NCBI RefSeq assembly: GCF_026427595.1 | Contig: NZ_CP101527.1 | Span: 1,951,001-2,015,000, forward strand | Direction: 5' to 3' | Source of the DNA: Alkalimarinus sediminis | GTDB taxonomy: Bacteria > Pseudomonadota > Gammaproteobacteria > Pseudomonadales > Oleiphilaceae | Length of the DNA: 64,000 nt | Shown here: positions 18,885-28,188 of the stretch, in pieces | How the letters are laid out: every line of letters begins with the position of its first letter | Numbering within the stretch: position 1 is the first letter of the stretch | The notes under the pieces: generated by a model | Seen by the model: the letters and a program-made list of their open reading frames with translations, nothing else | Database searches by the model: none | What the model was told of the DNA's origin: nothing | Program-made: the position numbers and the translations under genes

Positions 18885-20903
18885 TTAACGATGCCCTAAC
18901 ACGGCTTCTTTTAATGCAGCAATATCATCCCTGAGCTGAGCGGCCTTCTCAAAATCAAGGTCGCTAGCAGCTGCGTACATTTCATCCTCTAACCTTGAAA
19001 TCTCTTTAGACAGCTGTTCAGGTGTTCTGGATTTGATATCCACACTGTAACGCTCTCCCTTTTCGGCAACTTTACTAGCCGGCCCAATTTTACGCCCTGG
19101 AATAACGGCCCCTTCCATAATATCAGCCACTTTCTTATTTAGGCCTTTAGGGGTAATACCATGCTTAACATTGTACTCTTCTTGAACTTTCCGCCTTCTT
19201 ACGGTTTCATCAATTGCACGCTTCATCGACTTGGTAACTTTGTCTCCGTACAGTATTGCAGTACCGTTGATATTTCGAGCTGCTCGTCCAATCGTTTGAA
19301 CTAATGCCCTTTCTGACCGCAAAAAACCCTCTTTATCCGCATCGAGAATAGCAACCAACGAGACCTCAGGCATATCCAACCCTTCCCTCAAAAGGTTGAT
19401 ACCCACCAATACATCAAAAACACCAAGCCTTAAATCACGAATAATTTCAACACGCTCAACCGTATCGATATCAGAGTGCAAATAACGTACTCGCACACCA
19501 TGCTCCATTAAAAAGTCAGTCAGGTCTTCAGACATACGCTTGGTTAAAGTAGTAACTAGAATACGGTCACCTGACGCAACTCGCTTATGGATCTCAGACA
19601 AAAGATCATCCACTTGGGTAGTGGCAGGCCGAACATCTATTATTGGGTCTAGCAACCCTGTTGGCCTAACCAGTTGCTCAACGACTCTTCCTGAGTGCTC
19701 GGCTTCGTAGTCTCCAGGTGTTGCGGATACAAAAATAGTTTGCGGTGAAATACGCTCCCACTCATCAAAGCGCATAGGTCTGTTATCAAGAGCCGAAGGC
19801 AAACGAAAACCATACTCAACCAACGTCTCTTTACGGGACCGGTCACCGCGATACATACCTCCAATCTGAGACACCGTTACGTGAGATTCATCCACCACCA
19901 ACAGTGCGTTGTCAGGAAGGTAGTCGAACAACGTTGGCGGCGCCTCACCATTACGCCGCCCCGATAAGTAGCGAGAATAGTTTTCAATGCCGTTGCAATA
20001 CCCTAGCTCATTCATCATTTCGATGTCGTAGCGGGTTCTCTCTTCTAACCTTTGTGCTTCGACCAGCTTATTATTATCTTTCAGTTGTGGCAGGCGCTCA
20101 GCCAACTCGACCTTAATCTCCTCTATGGCATCGAGTATTTTCTGTCTTGGAGTAACATAGTGAGATTTAGGATAGATAGTCAAGCGAGGCACCCGCCTGA
20201 GCACTTCACCAGTTAAAGGATCGAAATAAGCAAGGCTTTCAACTTCATCATCAAACAACTCTATCCGAACCGCCTCTTTTTCTGACTCGGCAGGATAGAT
20301 ATCAATCACATCCCCCCTAACACGATAGGTAGCTCGATGCAGCTCAACATCGTTACGCGTATATTGCAGGTCCGCTAAGCGACTCACTATTTCCCGCTGA
20401 TCAATACGATCACCTCGGTCAACATGCAGCATCATTTTCAGATAGGACTTCGGGTCACCCAAGCCATAAATGGCTGAAACCGTCGCAACAATGATCGCAT
20501 CTTCTCGCTCAAGCAGCGCTTTAGTCGCCGACAACCGCATCTGCTCAATATGCTCATTCACCGCAGCATCTTTTTGAATAAACGTATCTGAGGCAGGCAC
20601 ATACGCCTCTGGCTGGTAATAGTCATAGTATGAAACAAAGTACTCAACCGCATTGTCCGGAAAAAACTCTTTAAACTCGCCATATAATTGCGCGGCTAAC
20701 GTTTTATTATGAGCCATTATTATCGTAGGTCGTTTAAGAGAGGCGATGACATTAGCTATCGTAAAGGTCTTCCCAGACCCGGTCACACCCAACAACGTTT
20801 GATGAGTAAGACCTGCTTCAACCCCTTCTACCAGGCCTTTGATAGCATCGGGCTGATCACCTGATGGTTTGAAATCTGAGTAAACTTTAAATTCTTTTGT
20901 CAT
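18885..20903 (-). CDS. uvrB: Excinuclease ABC subunit B
   Basis: Damage-verifying helicase-like subunit of nucleotide excision repair. 672 residues, full length. Walker A GVTGSGKT, beta-hairpin [12 protein letters not shown] that clamps DNA, DESH box, helicase motifs V-VI ([21 protein letters not shown]) and the C-terminal UVR domain that binds UvrC. GGGAAG lies just before the ATG. I looked for a LexA box (CTG-N10-CAG) in the 225 bp upstream and saw none. Confidence 0.97.
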   Translation of the reverse strand: MTKEFKVYSDFKPSGDQPDAIKGLVEGVEAGLTHQTLLGVTGSGKTFTIANVIASLKRPTIIMAHNKTLAAQLYGEFKEFFPDNAVEYFVSYYDYYQPEAYVPASDTFIQKDAAVNEHIEQMRLSATKALLEREDAIIVATVSAIYGLGDPKSYLKMMLHVDRGDRIDQREIVSRLADLQYTRNDVELHRATYRVRGDVIDIYPAESEKEAVRIELFDDEVESLAYFDPLTGEVLRRVPRLTIYPKSHYVTPRQKILDAIEEIKVELAERLPQLKDNNKLVEAQRLEERTRYDIEMMNELGYCNGIENYSRYLSGRRNGEAPPTLFDYLPDNALLVVDESHVTVSQIGGMYRGDRSRKETLVEYGFRLPSALDNRPMRFDEWERISPQTIFVSATPGDYEAEHSGRVVEQLVRPTGLLDPIIDVRPATTQVDDLLSEIHKRVASGDRILVTTLTKRMSEDLTDFLMEHGVRVRYLHSDIDTVERVEIIRDLRLGVFDVLVGINLLREGLDMPEVSLVAILDADKEGFLRSERALVQTIGRAARNINGTAILYGDKVTKSMKRAIDETVRRRKVQEEYNVKHGITPKGLNKKVADIMEGAVIPGRKIGPASKVAEKGERYSVDIKSRTPEQLSKEISRLEDEMYAAASDLDFEKAAQLRDDIAALKEAVLGHR

Positions 20904-21145
20904 CTAACTTCCCAACAAAAAAGCCGCTATAGAAAAGCGACTCTCGAAAAACCATTATCACAAGCGTCTATTAAATGCTATTATTGGCACGTTTTGGGCG
21001 ATCAAAGTGCCTAAACATGTGTTTGATACCCTATTTCTTACCGTACAATTGAAGTATGGTCAAATAATTGAGTTATCAAGGTAAAATCGTAGAAACAGGC
21101 GATTTATAATTAACATCTGAACACTCCTTATTGAGGATAGCAAGC

Positions 21146-22330
21146 TTGGACGTTCAACTTTCTCACCGTGTACAACAAATCAAACCTTCCCCTACTCTTG
21201 CAGTGACTAATAAAGCAGCCGAACTTCGCGCAGCAGGACAAGATATTATTGGCCTTGGCGCAGGCGAGCCAGATTTCGACACCCCAGAGCACATTAAAGC
21301 CGCAGCGATTGCAGCAATTAATGAAGGTAAAACAAAATATACTGCGGTTGATGGTACTCCTGGTCTCAAGAAGGCAATCATTGATAAGTTTAAAAGGGAT
21401 AACGACCTCTCCTACGAGCCAAACCAAATTCTAGTTTCGTCTGGAGGCAAGCAGAGCTTCTTTAACTTGGCACTAGCACTGCTTAATCCAGGTGATGAAG
21501 TCGTTATACCTGCACCTTACTGGGTTTCTTATCCCGATATGGTATTAGTTGCCGAAGGTGTGCCAGTTATTATCGAAACCACCCAAGAGCAGCGCTTTAA
21601 AATTACCGCTGAGCAGCTAGAAGCCGCTATCACAGATAAAACCAAACTGGTCGTTCTTAACAGCCCTTCTAACCCAACGGGTGTTGCTTATTCAAAACAA
21701 GAGCTAGCTGAACTGGCAGAAGTACTGAAGAAGCACCCGCAGATCTTTGTAGCTACAGATGATATGTATGAACATATCGTATGGGGTAGCGAGCCATTTT
21801 GTAACATATTAAATGCATGCCCTAAGCTATATGACCGTACATTTGTTTTGAACGGTGTTTCTAAAGCATACTCTATGACTGGATGGCGCATCGGTTACGC
21901 CGCAGGCCCTCAGAAAGTCATCGGTGCAATGAAAAAGATTCAGTCGCAAAGTACTTCTAACCCTGCATCTATTTCACAAGCTGCCGCCGAAGCCGCCCTT
22001 AACGGATCGCAAGAGTGCGTAGCAGAAATGGTGACAGAGTTTAAAAAGCGCCACGATTATTTAGTTGCTGCTCTTAACGGCATCAATGGTGTGAGCTGCA
22101 TTGAAGGAAACGGAACCTTCTACGTTTTCCCTAGCTTCCAAGAAGCAATAGAGTCAACTGAAGGCGTGTCAACCGATGTAGAGCTAGCAGAACTTCTGCT
22201 CTCTACCGTCGGCGTTGCATTGGTTCCAGGGTCAGCCTTTGGTGCACCAGGTCACATGCGTCTGAGCTTTGCAACAAGCATGGATGTACTAGAGGCGGCA
22301 GTCGCTAGAATCAAAAAGGCACTGGGGTAA
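21146..22330 (+). CDS. Aspartate aminotransferase, class I (AspC/AAT-Ib type)
   Basis: PLP enzyme that interconverts aspartate/2-oxoglutarate and oxaloacetate/glutamate. 394 residues with the subgroup Ib start (LSHRVQQIKPSPTLAVTNKA), GLGAGEPDFDTP, SSGGKQ, NSPSNPTG, the PLP Schiff-base Lys in SKAYSMTGWRIGY, and the substrate Arg in MRLSFA. No ATG is available near the family start; the TTG at 21146 with GAGGA eight bases upstream is the best start (another TTG at 21131 has no ribosome site). Aromatic or prephenate specificity cannot be excluded. Confidence 0.93.
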   Translation: MDVQLSHRVQQIKPSPTLAVTNKAAELRAAGQDIIGLGAGEPDFDTPEHIKAAAIAAINEGKTKYTAVDGTPGLKKAIIDKFKRDNDLSYEPNQILVSSGGKQSFFNLALALLNPGDEVVIPAPYWVSYPDMVLVAEGVPVIIETTQEQRFKITAEQLEAAITDKTKLVVLNSPSNPTGVAYSKQELAELAEVLKKHPQIFVATDDMYEHIVWGSEPFCNILNACPKLYDRTFVLNGVSKAYSMTGWRIGYAAGPQKVIGAMKKIQSQSTSNPASISQAAAEAALNGSQECVAEMVTEFKKRHDYLVAALNGINGVSCIEGNGTFYVFPSFQEAIESTEGVSTDVELAELLLSTVGVALVPGSAFGAPGHMRLSFATSMDVLEAAVARIKKALG

Positions 22331-22401
22331 CCATTTAGAAGCTAAAATCGCGTATCGACTCAAGTCCTTGTAAAGTTTTATTTATTTTAGCTAATAAGGA
22401 C

Positions 22402-22430
22402 TTGACGAAACCCCACAAGGTTATTAGTAT
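22402..22430 (+). promoter_or_regulatory. Promoter of tRNA-Asn (copy 2)
   Basis: TTGACG, 17-bp spacer, TAGTAT, then a GC-rich discriminator. The stretch from the discriminator (CGCGCC) to the tRNA is identical to copy 1, whereas the spacer differs. Confidence 0.75.
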
Positions 22431-22449
22431 ACGCGCCTCAACTGATTGT

Positions 22450-22525
22450 TCCTCGATAGCTCAGTTGGTAGAGCAACGGACTGTTAATCCGTGGGTCGCT
22501 GGTTCGAGCCCAGCTCGAGGAGCCA
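22450..22525 (+). tRNA. tRNA-Asn (anticodon GTT), copy 2
   Basis: 76-nt cloverleaf with anticodon GTT and encoded CCA, identical to the gene at 8992. Followed by a strong terminator. Confidence 0.98.
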
Positions 22526-22533
22526 AGTATTCT

Positions 22534-22568
22534 AAAAAGCCTGATCATGATAAATGATCAGGCTTTTT
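22534..22568 (+). terminator. Rho-independent terminator of tRNA-Asn copy 2
   Basis: 15-bp stem AAAAAGCCTGATCAT/ATGATCAGGCTTTTT with a 5-nt loop and a run of T on the plus strand. Confidence 0.92.
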
Positions 22569-22734
22569 TTTGGCTACAACTAGCCCTTCAAGCCGCACAC
22601 CTAGACACACCCGCCTGAACAACCAAGCAACTAACCAGCAGAGAAATTACCAACAGAACAATTATCCAACAGAACTAAAAAACACAGGAGGAGCAACCTC
22701 CCCCTCCTCTGCAACACTCGAGTATGCTAAAAAC

Positions 22735-23436
22735 CTAAGGTAGAGTGGCAACAATCTCTTCGAGCGACTTTAACGGATCTTGAGCTTGAGTGATAGGACG
22801 TCCAATCACCAAGTAATCAGAACCTGCCGAAACAGCCTCTTCTGGCGTCATCACACGCTTCTGATCACCTCTATCTGCACTCATTGGCCTTATACCTGGC
22901 GTTACCAAGTTAAAGGATTCAGGACAAATCTCTCGAATAGCTGTTACTTCTTGAGCAGAACACACCACACCATCCAACCCTGCATCAGAGGTCAGCTTAG
23001 CGAGTCGCTTTACGTGCTCCATGGGCTCCACATCCAAGCCAATGTCACTTAGATCCTGTCGTTCCATACTAGTCAAAACAGTAACGGCAATCAGTTTTGG
23101 CGGAGTACGGTATTTTTCCAAACCCTCTCGACAAGACTCCATCATTCTGCGACCACCTGAAGCATGAACATTAACCATCCAAACACCGAGGTCTGCAGCA
23201 GCTTGAACCGCCTTAGTGGTCGTATTTGGAATATCATGAAACTTCAGATCTAAAAACACTTCGAAATCGCGTTTATGGAGCTCTTCAAGTATTTCTGGGC
23301 CGCACAATGTAAACAGCTCTTTACCCACCTTAACCCGACACTGCGAAGGGTCAAGCTTATCAGCCATTACTAACGCATCAGCCTTAGAGTGGTAGTCCAG
23401 CGCAACAATCACTGGCGATAGATTATCAATACCCAT
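22735..23436 (-). CDS. pyrF: Orotidine 5'-phosphate decarboxylase
   Basis: Final step of UMP synthesis (OMP to UMP). 233 residues with [16 protein letters not shown] and the catalytic [12 protein letters not shown] (Asp-x-Lys-x4-Asp), and C-terminal TPGIRP and IGRPITQA. Follows lapB on the same strand with 63 nt between them, as in Pseudomonas and enterics. Confidence 0.97.
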   Translation of the reverse strand: MGIDNLSPVIVALDYHSKADALVMADKLDPSQCRVKVGKELFTLCGPEILEELHKRDFEVFLDLKFHDIPNTTTKAVQAAADLGVWMVNVHASGGRRMMESCREGLEKYRTPPKLIAVTVLTSMERQDLSDIGLDVEPMEHVKRLAKLTSDAGLDGVVCSAQEVTAIREICPESFNLVTPGIRPMSADRGDQKRVMTPEEAVSAGSDYLVIGRPITQAQDPLKSLEEIVATLP

Positions 23437-23499
23437 TAACGTAAACCTATTAAAATTAAAAAATTAGCTAGTAATAAAAAACCATTAACCTCAAGCACT

Positions 23500-24672
23500 C
23501 TATTCACCCTCTACACCTTGTATAGGGGTTACAACACCCCACTCTTTGCAGCTAGGACACTGCCAGTGCAATAGCTCTCCTGCAAAGCCACAACTCTCAC
23601 ACCGGTATACAGGCTTACCATCTAATAGTGATTGAGTAACGCGCTTGATAATCATTAAATGGCGAATATCAGACTCAGACACCGCATTAACACTCTGATA
23701 ATCCACCAGACGATCCAACCCTTTCAGGCTAGATTTTTTTAATAGGGTGCCTTCAAGAAACTTTTCTGCCTCCAACACCCCCAACTCACGATTATAGCTG
23801 TCAGCAATCCCCAAAATAACACTAGATGAATCGTTTTTAACTAACAACCCTTCAAGGTAATGCCGAAACTTACTTTCTGTTTTAAGGTATTTAGAGCACT
23901 CGTGTAGCAGCGGTATTGCTTCTGGAACAAAACGTGTATCTTGCCCTTCAACCTTTCTTAGAACAACTACGGCTTCAGAGTAATGCCCCTCTGCCATATG
24001 TATTTTCGCAAGTAACAAGTTTGCTCGAACACAGCCTCTATCAAACCCCAAGGCTTCTCGTAACTTATTTCTCGCATCCCAGTAGTGATGCTGCTCGACC
24101 AGCTTTTCAGCTAACTCACAAGCAAAGTGAGCAAGCATAACTGAGATATCAACCCCTTTCTGAGCATGGTAGCGCACACCATACTCTAAAGCCCTATCCC
24201 AATCTCGCTCTTGCTGATAGATATCGACTAACCATTTAAGGCTCTTTGAACCAAACGACCGAGACTCGTTTAACTGCAAAAACAAAGACTCAGCTCGATC
24301 CAACAACCCTGCAGCCATATAATCTCTAGCCAATTCAAACATCACCTCATCGGCATAGCTTTTAGGCACTTCGGGTCGAGACATTAAATTTTGATGAACC
24401 AGAATCGCCTTCTCCACCTCGCCATTTTTACGAAAATGGGATCCAATAGAGAGGTGCATCCCTACAGTTTCTGAGGTCACTTCAAGGGATTGCACAAATG
24501 AGTCGATAACTTCTTCTGAGTAGGTATCAAATAGTATTTTTAAACGATCTTTGAGATTTGAAGGAAGCGCAGGATCAACACCAGAATAGGCTTTCTTCTT
24601 GGCTGTATAACCCAGAAGCCAACCCACACCAATCGCGACAGCAAGCATTAACCACTGTACAAACGTATCCAT
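23500..24672 (-). CDS. lapB: Lipopolysaccharide assembly protein B
   Basis: Inner-membrane anchored TPR protein (YciM) that couples LPS synthesis to its control through LpxC degradation by FtsH. 390 residues: one N-terminal membrane helix (about 5-25), helical TPR repeats over most of the protein, and a C-terminal rubredoxin-like zinc module CESCGFAGELLHWQCPSC. It lies 8 nt after lapA, so they are co-transcribed. Confidence 0.94.
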   Translation of the reverse strand: MDTFVQWLMLAVAIGVGWLLGYTAKKKAYSGVDPALPSNLKDRLKILFDTYSEEVIDSFVQSLEVTSETVGMHLSIGSHFRKNGEVEKAILVHQNLMSRPEVPKSYADEVMFELARDYMAAGLLDRAESLFLQLNESRSFGSKSLKWLVDIYQQERDWDRALEYGVRYHAQKGVDISVMLAHFACELAEKLVEQHHYWDARNKLREALGFDRGCVRANLLLAKIHMAEGHYSEAVVVLRKVEGQDTRFVPEAIPLLHECSKYLKTESKFRHYLEGLLVKNDSSSVILGIADSYNRELGVLEAEKFLEGTLLKKSSLKGLDRLVDYQSVNAVSESDIRHLMIIKRVTQSLLDGKPVYRCESCGFAGELLHWQCPSCKEWGVVTPIQGVEGE

Positions 24673-24680
24673 TATAAGCC

Positions 24681-24989
24681 TTAAGCAGAGCCACCTTTTA
24701 AGCGACTAAGTTCTACTTCGGTATGTTTTACTTTCTTCTCAGTACGTTTCTTTTGAGTTTTAAGCCGCAGAATCGTCGAACTACAAGCAAAAACCCCCAA
24801 AACACCACCCAAAACAAAGGAAGAAATTAACCAGAAAGCAAGATAAAGCTCACCAGTCTGACCGATAAGGTAATCAACCGACACCAACTGATTATTACGA
24901 GAGGTAAACAGGACGCCAACCAATAGAATGACTAACGCTAACACAAAATAGGCGATTCGCCGTATCAACGACATAACTTTTCCCGACAT
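24681..24989 (-). CDS. lapA: Lipopolysaccharide assembly protein A domain protein
   Basis: 102-residue inner-membrane protein with two helices (about 10-27 and 47-70) and a Lys/Glu-rich cytoplasmic tail predicted to form a coiled coil. LapA works with LapB in LPS regulation. A second Met at residue 6 (MSLIRRIAY) could be the start. Confidence 0.9.
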   Translation of the reverse strand: MSGKVMSLIRRIAYFVLALVILLVGVLFTSRNNQLVSVDYLIGQTGELYLAFWLISSFVLGGVLGVFACSSTILRLKTQKKRTEKKVKHTEVELSRLKGGSA

Positions 24990-25129
24990 ATCAGTAAGTG
25001 GAGCTACCCATTTAACCTAACAGGCAGCTAACGCTAACACCCACAATAATAACACATCAAACGCGTTATACTTTAAAGAGGTATTCTTAAGAGCGACACC
25101 AATATACCAGAAACGACAAGTTTGCGTCT

Positions 25130-25426
25130 CTAGTAACCGGCCTTCAAGCTATCATTAACCTGATCTCTAAGCTCTTTACCCGGTTTGAAGTGAGGAACGT
25201 ACTTAGCTGAAAGCTGAACGGACTCTCCAGTCTTAGGATTTCTACCAGACCGAGGCGCTCGATAATGCAGAGAAAAGCTTCCAAACCCTCTAATCTCAAT
25301 ACGCTGACCTTGCGATAGCGTTTGAGACATTAAATCAATAATAGTTTTTACCGCTAACTCGACATCTTTTACAGATAACTGAGTTTGCTTTGATGCAATA
25401 ATTTCGACTAATTCAGACTTGGTCAT
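25130..25426 (-). CDS. ihfB: Integration host factor, beta subunit
   Basis: 98-residue DNA-bending protein, half of the IHF heterodimer used in recombination, replication and transcription. HU/IHF signature [21 protein letters not shown] is visible. The start is the ATG giving [11 protein letters not shown]; the frame runs further upstream through the rpsA terminator, which is not credible coding. Follows rpsA, the conserved order. Confidence 0.97.
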   Translation of the reverse strand: MTKSELVEIIASKQTQLSVKDVELAVKTIIDLMSQTLSQGQRIEIRGFGSFSLHYRAPRSGRNPKTGESVQLSAKYVPHFKPGKELRDQVNDSLKAGY

Positions 25427-25484
25427 TGACGGGCCCTTTCCTTTTTTATTGTTCCTTAGTGTAGCCGAACAGAAAAAAAATACA

Positions 25485-25513
25485 AAAAAAACGGGCAATT
25501 AGCCCGTTTTTTT
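25485..25513. terminator. Bidirectional terminator between rpsA and ihfB
   Basis: Stem ACGGGC/GCCCGT with A-run on one side and T-run on the other and a 5-nt loop. On the minus strand it ends the rpsA transcript, so ihfB may depend on read-through or its own promoter. Confidence 0.9.
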
Positions 25514-25562
25514 ATAAACCCAGATAACCATCCCTGATTCAGAGACGGTTAAAAACTAGAAA

Positions 25563-27242
25563 TTAATCTTTGTTTTGCATCTGAGCTTTGATCAAATCAC
25601 CAATCGTTGTAGGACCGGCAGATTCAACCTGCTTCTCGCGAACTTCTTTCATCGCTACTTTCTCGTCATCTACGTCCTTAGACTTAACAGACAAGTTAAT
25701 AACGCGGTTCTTGCGATCTACGTGAATGATCTTAGCTTCAATCTTGTCGCCTTCGTTGATAACGTTACGAGCGTCTTCAACTTTATCACGGCTAATTTCA
25801 GAAGCCTTTAGCACTGCTTCAACTTCGTCAGTTAATGCAACAGTTGCTGCTTTAGCGTCAACAGAAGTAACAGTACCAGTAAGGATCGTACCCTTGTCGT
25901 TATCCTGAACAAACTCGGCAAATGGATCGCTATCCAACTGCTTAACACCTAGAGAGATACGCTCACGCTCTGGGTCAACAGATAAGATAACAGTCTCAAT
26001 CTCGTCGCCTTTCTTATAGCTACGAACTGCTTCTTCACCAGTTTCGTTCCAAGAGATATCAGACAAGTGAACCAAACCATCGATACCACCGTCTAGACCA
26101 ATGAAGATACCGAAGTCAGTAATTGACTTGATCTTACCAGAGATCTTATCACCCTTGTTGAAGTTACCTGAGAAATCTTCCCATGGGTTTGAATGGCACT
26201 GCTTGATACCTAGAGAGATACGACGACGCTCTTCATCAATATCAAGAACCATAACTTCAATTTCATCACCTACGTTAACAACCTTAGATGGGTGAATGTT
26301 CTTGTTAGTCCAATCCATTTCTGAAACGTGAACCAAACCTTCAACGCCTTCTTCAAGCTCTGCGAAGCAACCGTAGTCGGTTAAGTTAGTTACACGTGCA
26401 GTTACACGAGTGTTCTCTGGGTAACGTGCTTTGATTGCAACCCATGGATCTTCACCCAACTGCTTAAGACCTAATGATACGCGATTACGCTCGCGATCAA
26501 ACTTAAGTACTTTAACGTCGATTTCATCACCAACGTTTACGATTTCACTTGGGTGCTTAATACGCTTCCAAGCCATATCGGTAATGTGTAGAAGACCGTC
26601 AACACCACCTAGATCTACGAACGCACCGTAGTCTGTAAGGTTCTTAACGATACCCTTAATAGCCATACCTTCTGCAAGGTTTTCTAGCAACTGGTCACGC
26701 TCAGCGCTGTTTTCTGCTTCAAGAACAGAGCGACGAGATACAACAACGTTGTTGCGCTTCTGGTCTAGCTTGATAACTTTAAATTCAAGCTCTTTACCTT
26801 CCAAGTGCAGAGTGTCACGCACTGGACGAACATCAACCAAAGAACCAGGTAGGAACGCACGAATGCTCTTAACGTCGACAGTGAAACCGCCTTTAACCTT
26901 ACCGTTAATAACACCAGTAACCACTTCTTCTGCTTCAAACGCTTTCTCAAGCTCAGTCCAAGCTTCAGCACGTTTGGCTTTTTCACGAGAAAGTTTAGTT
27001 TCACCGAAACCGTCTTCGACTGCATCCAAGGCTACGTCAACTTCATCCCCAATGCTTAACTCTAGCTCACCAGCATCGTTAAAGAATTGAGAAACAGGTA
27101 TAACACCTTCGGATTTCAGTCCCGCAAAGACTGTTACCCAGTCGTTATCAATATCAACTACCGTGCCCTTAATAATAGAGCCTGGTTTCATATCGATTTC
27201 TTTTAAACTTTCTTCAAATAGATCCGCAAAGCTTTCGCTCAT
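25563..27242 (-). CDS. rpsA: 30S ribosomal protein S1
   Basis: 559 residues with six S1/OB repeats; the repeated family motif (I-T-D-[FY]-G-x-F-V/I-x-L then G-L-V-H-x-S-D) is visible four times in the central part. S1 binds mRNA leaders and helps initiation. Length matches the 557-residue E. coli protein. Placed between cmk and ihfB as in most gammaproteobacteria. Confidence 0.98.
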   Translation of the reverse strand: MSESFADLFEESLKEIDMKPGSIIKGTVVDIDNDWVTVFAGLKSEGVIPVSQFFNDAGELELSIGDEVDVALDAVEDGFGETKLSREKAKRAEAWTELEKAFEAEEVVTGVINGKVKGGFTVDVKSIRAFLPGSLVDVRPVRDTLHLEGKELEFKVIKLDQKRNNVVVSRRSVLEAENSAERDQLLENLAEGMAIKGIVKNLTDYGAFVDLGGVDGLLHITDMAWKRIKHPSEIVNVGDEIDVKVLKFDRERNRVSLGLKQLGEDPWVAIKARYPENTRVTARVTNLTDYGCFAELEEGVEGLVHVSEMDWTNKNIHPSKVVNVGDEIEVMVLDIDEERRRISLGIKQCHSNPWEDFSGNFNKGDKISGKIKSITDFGIFIGLDGGIDGLVHLSDISWNETGEEAVRSYKKGDEIETVILSVDPERERISLGVKQLDSDPFAEFVQDNDKGTILTGTVTSVDAKAATVALTDEVEAVLKASEISRDKVEDARNVINEGDKIEAKIIHVDRKNRVINLSVKSKDVDDEKVAMKEVREKQVESAGPTTIGDLIKAQMQNKD

Positions 27243-27379
27243 TATGAGTCCTATGCGATTAAACGCTAAATTCCGTATTACCAGCGAATACGGTCAGTTT
27301 TAATTTACTCAAAGCATCATTGCTGGCGATTACAGCCTTGAGTGATTGTAAAAAGGTTATTTCCTTTCGCTAGAGCGCT

Positions 27380-28069
27380 TCAACCAATTGATTCTTCAAC
27401 TAATTTCAACACCTGCGCGAGTACTTCTTCTATACCTAAGCCTGTTGTATCGAGCATGACTGCATCGTCTGCGGGCTTAAGCGGTGCCGTTGCACGCCCA
27501 GTATCTCGGGCATCACGCTCACGTATCTCGCTTAAAAGGGTCGCGATTTTAACATCTTCACCCTTGTCTTTCAACTGTCTATAACGCCGCTCCGCGCGCT
27601 CTTCGGCACTAGCGGTCATAAAGACTTTTATCGCGGCATCAGGGAAAACCACCGTCCCCATATCCCTTCCATCTGCTACAAGACCCGGAAATTGCTGAAA
27701 GTCACGCTGACGTTGTAGCAAAGCGGCTCTAACACTAGGTAGGGGCGCCACTTTTGAGGCATTATTGCCGCATGTTTCAGTGCGGATATCTCGAGTAACA
27801 TCATTGCCATTTAGCAAGACATTGACAGGTTCGCCATAGTCACCCGGCACGAACTCAACATCTAAAGACAAAGCAAGTTCGCTTAGCCTCTGTTCATCTT
27901 CCAATGCCACGCCTGCCGTTTCTGCGGCTAGTGCGGTTAATCGATAGAGCGCACCACTATCAAGCAACGTCCAGCCTAGCTTTTTGGCAACTAACTGAGT
28001 AATCGTACCTTTACCCGCGCCACTTGGGCCATCAATCGTTATCACTGGAGCCGACAAATTTTGCTTCAT
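27380..28069 (-). CDS. cmk: Cytidylate kinase
   Basis: Phosphorylates CMP and dCMP with ATP. 229 residues with P-loop GPSGAGKGT near the start, LDSGALYR, the NMP-binding region with [11 protein letters not shown], and the lid with [11 protein letters not shown]. Followed by rpsA. Confidence 0.97.
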   Translation of the reverse strand: MKQNLSAPVITIDGPSGAGKGTITQLVAKKLGWTLLDSGALYRLTALAAETAGVALEDEQRLSELALSLDVEFVPGDYGEPVNVLLNGNDVTRDIRTETCGNNASKVAPLPSVRAALLQRQRDFQQFPGLVADGRDMGTVVFPDAAIKVFMTASAEERAERRYRQLKDKGEDVKIATLLSEIRERDARDTGRATAPLKPADDAVMLDTTGLGIEEVLAQVLKLVEESIG

Positions 28070-28131
28070 TCTATTGCCTTATTAAAAGAATCCTACTTAA
28101 AGTGCATACCGAAACAATACTACCGTAGATA

Positions 28132-28161
28132 TTGTCATCCCCACGAAAGCGGGAATGACAA
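28132..28161. repeat. REP-like palindrome between tyrA-aroA and cmk
   Basis: Imperfect inverted repeat TTGTCATCCCCAC/GCGGGAATGACAA around a 4-nt loop (two mismatches). The GTCATTCCCGC...GCGGGAATGAC form is a widespread extragenic palindrome in proteobacteria. Only one copy is in this window. Confidence 0.7.
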
Positions 28162-28188
28162 CCGTCTCAGAATAAATTCTGGCTATAC

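Noticed and set aside
20904..21145. LexA box upstream of uvrB
   Set aside because: No CTG-N10-CAG or close variant was found by reading both strands.
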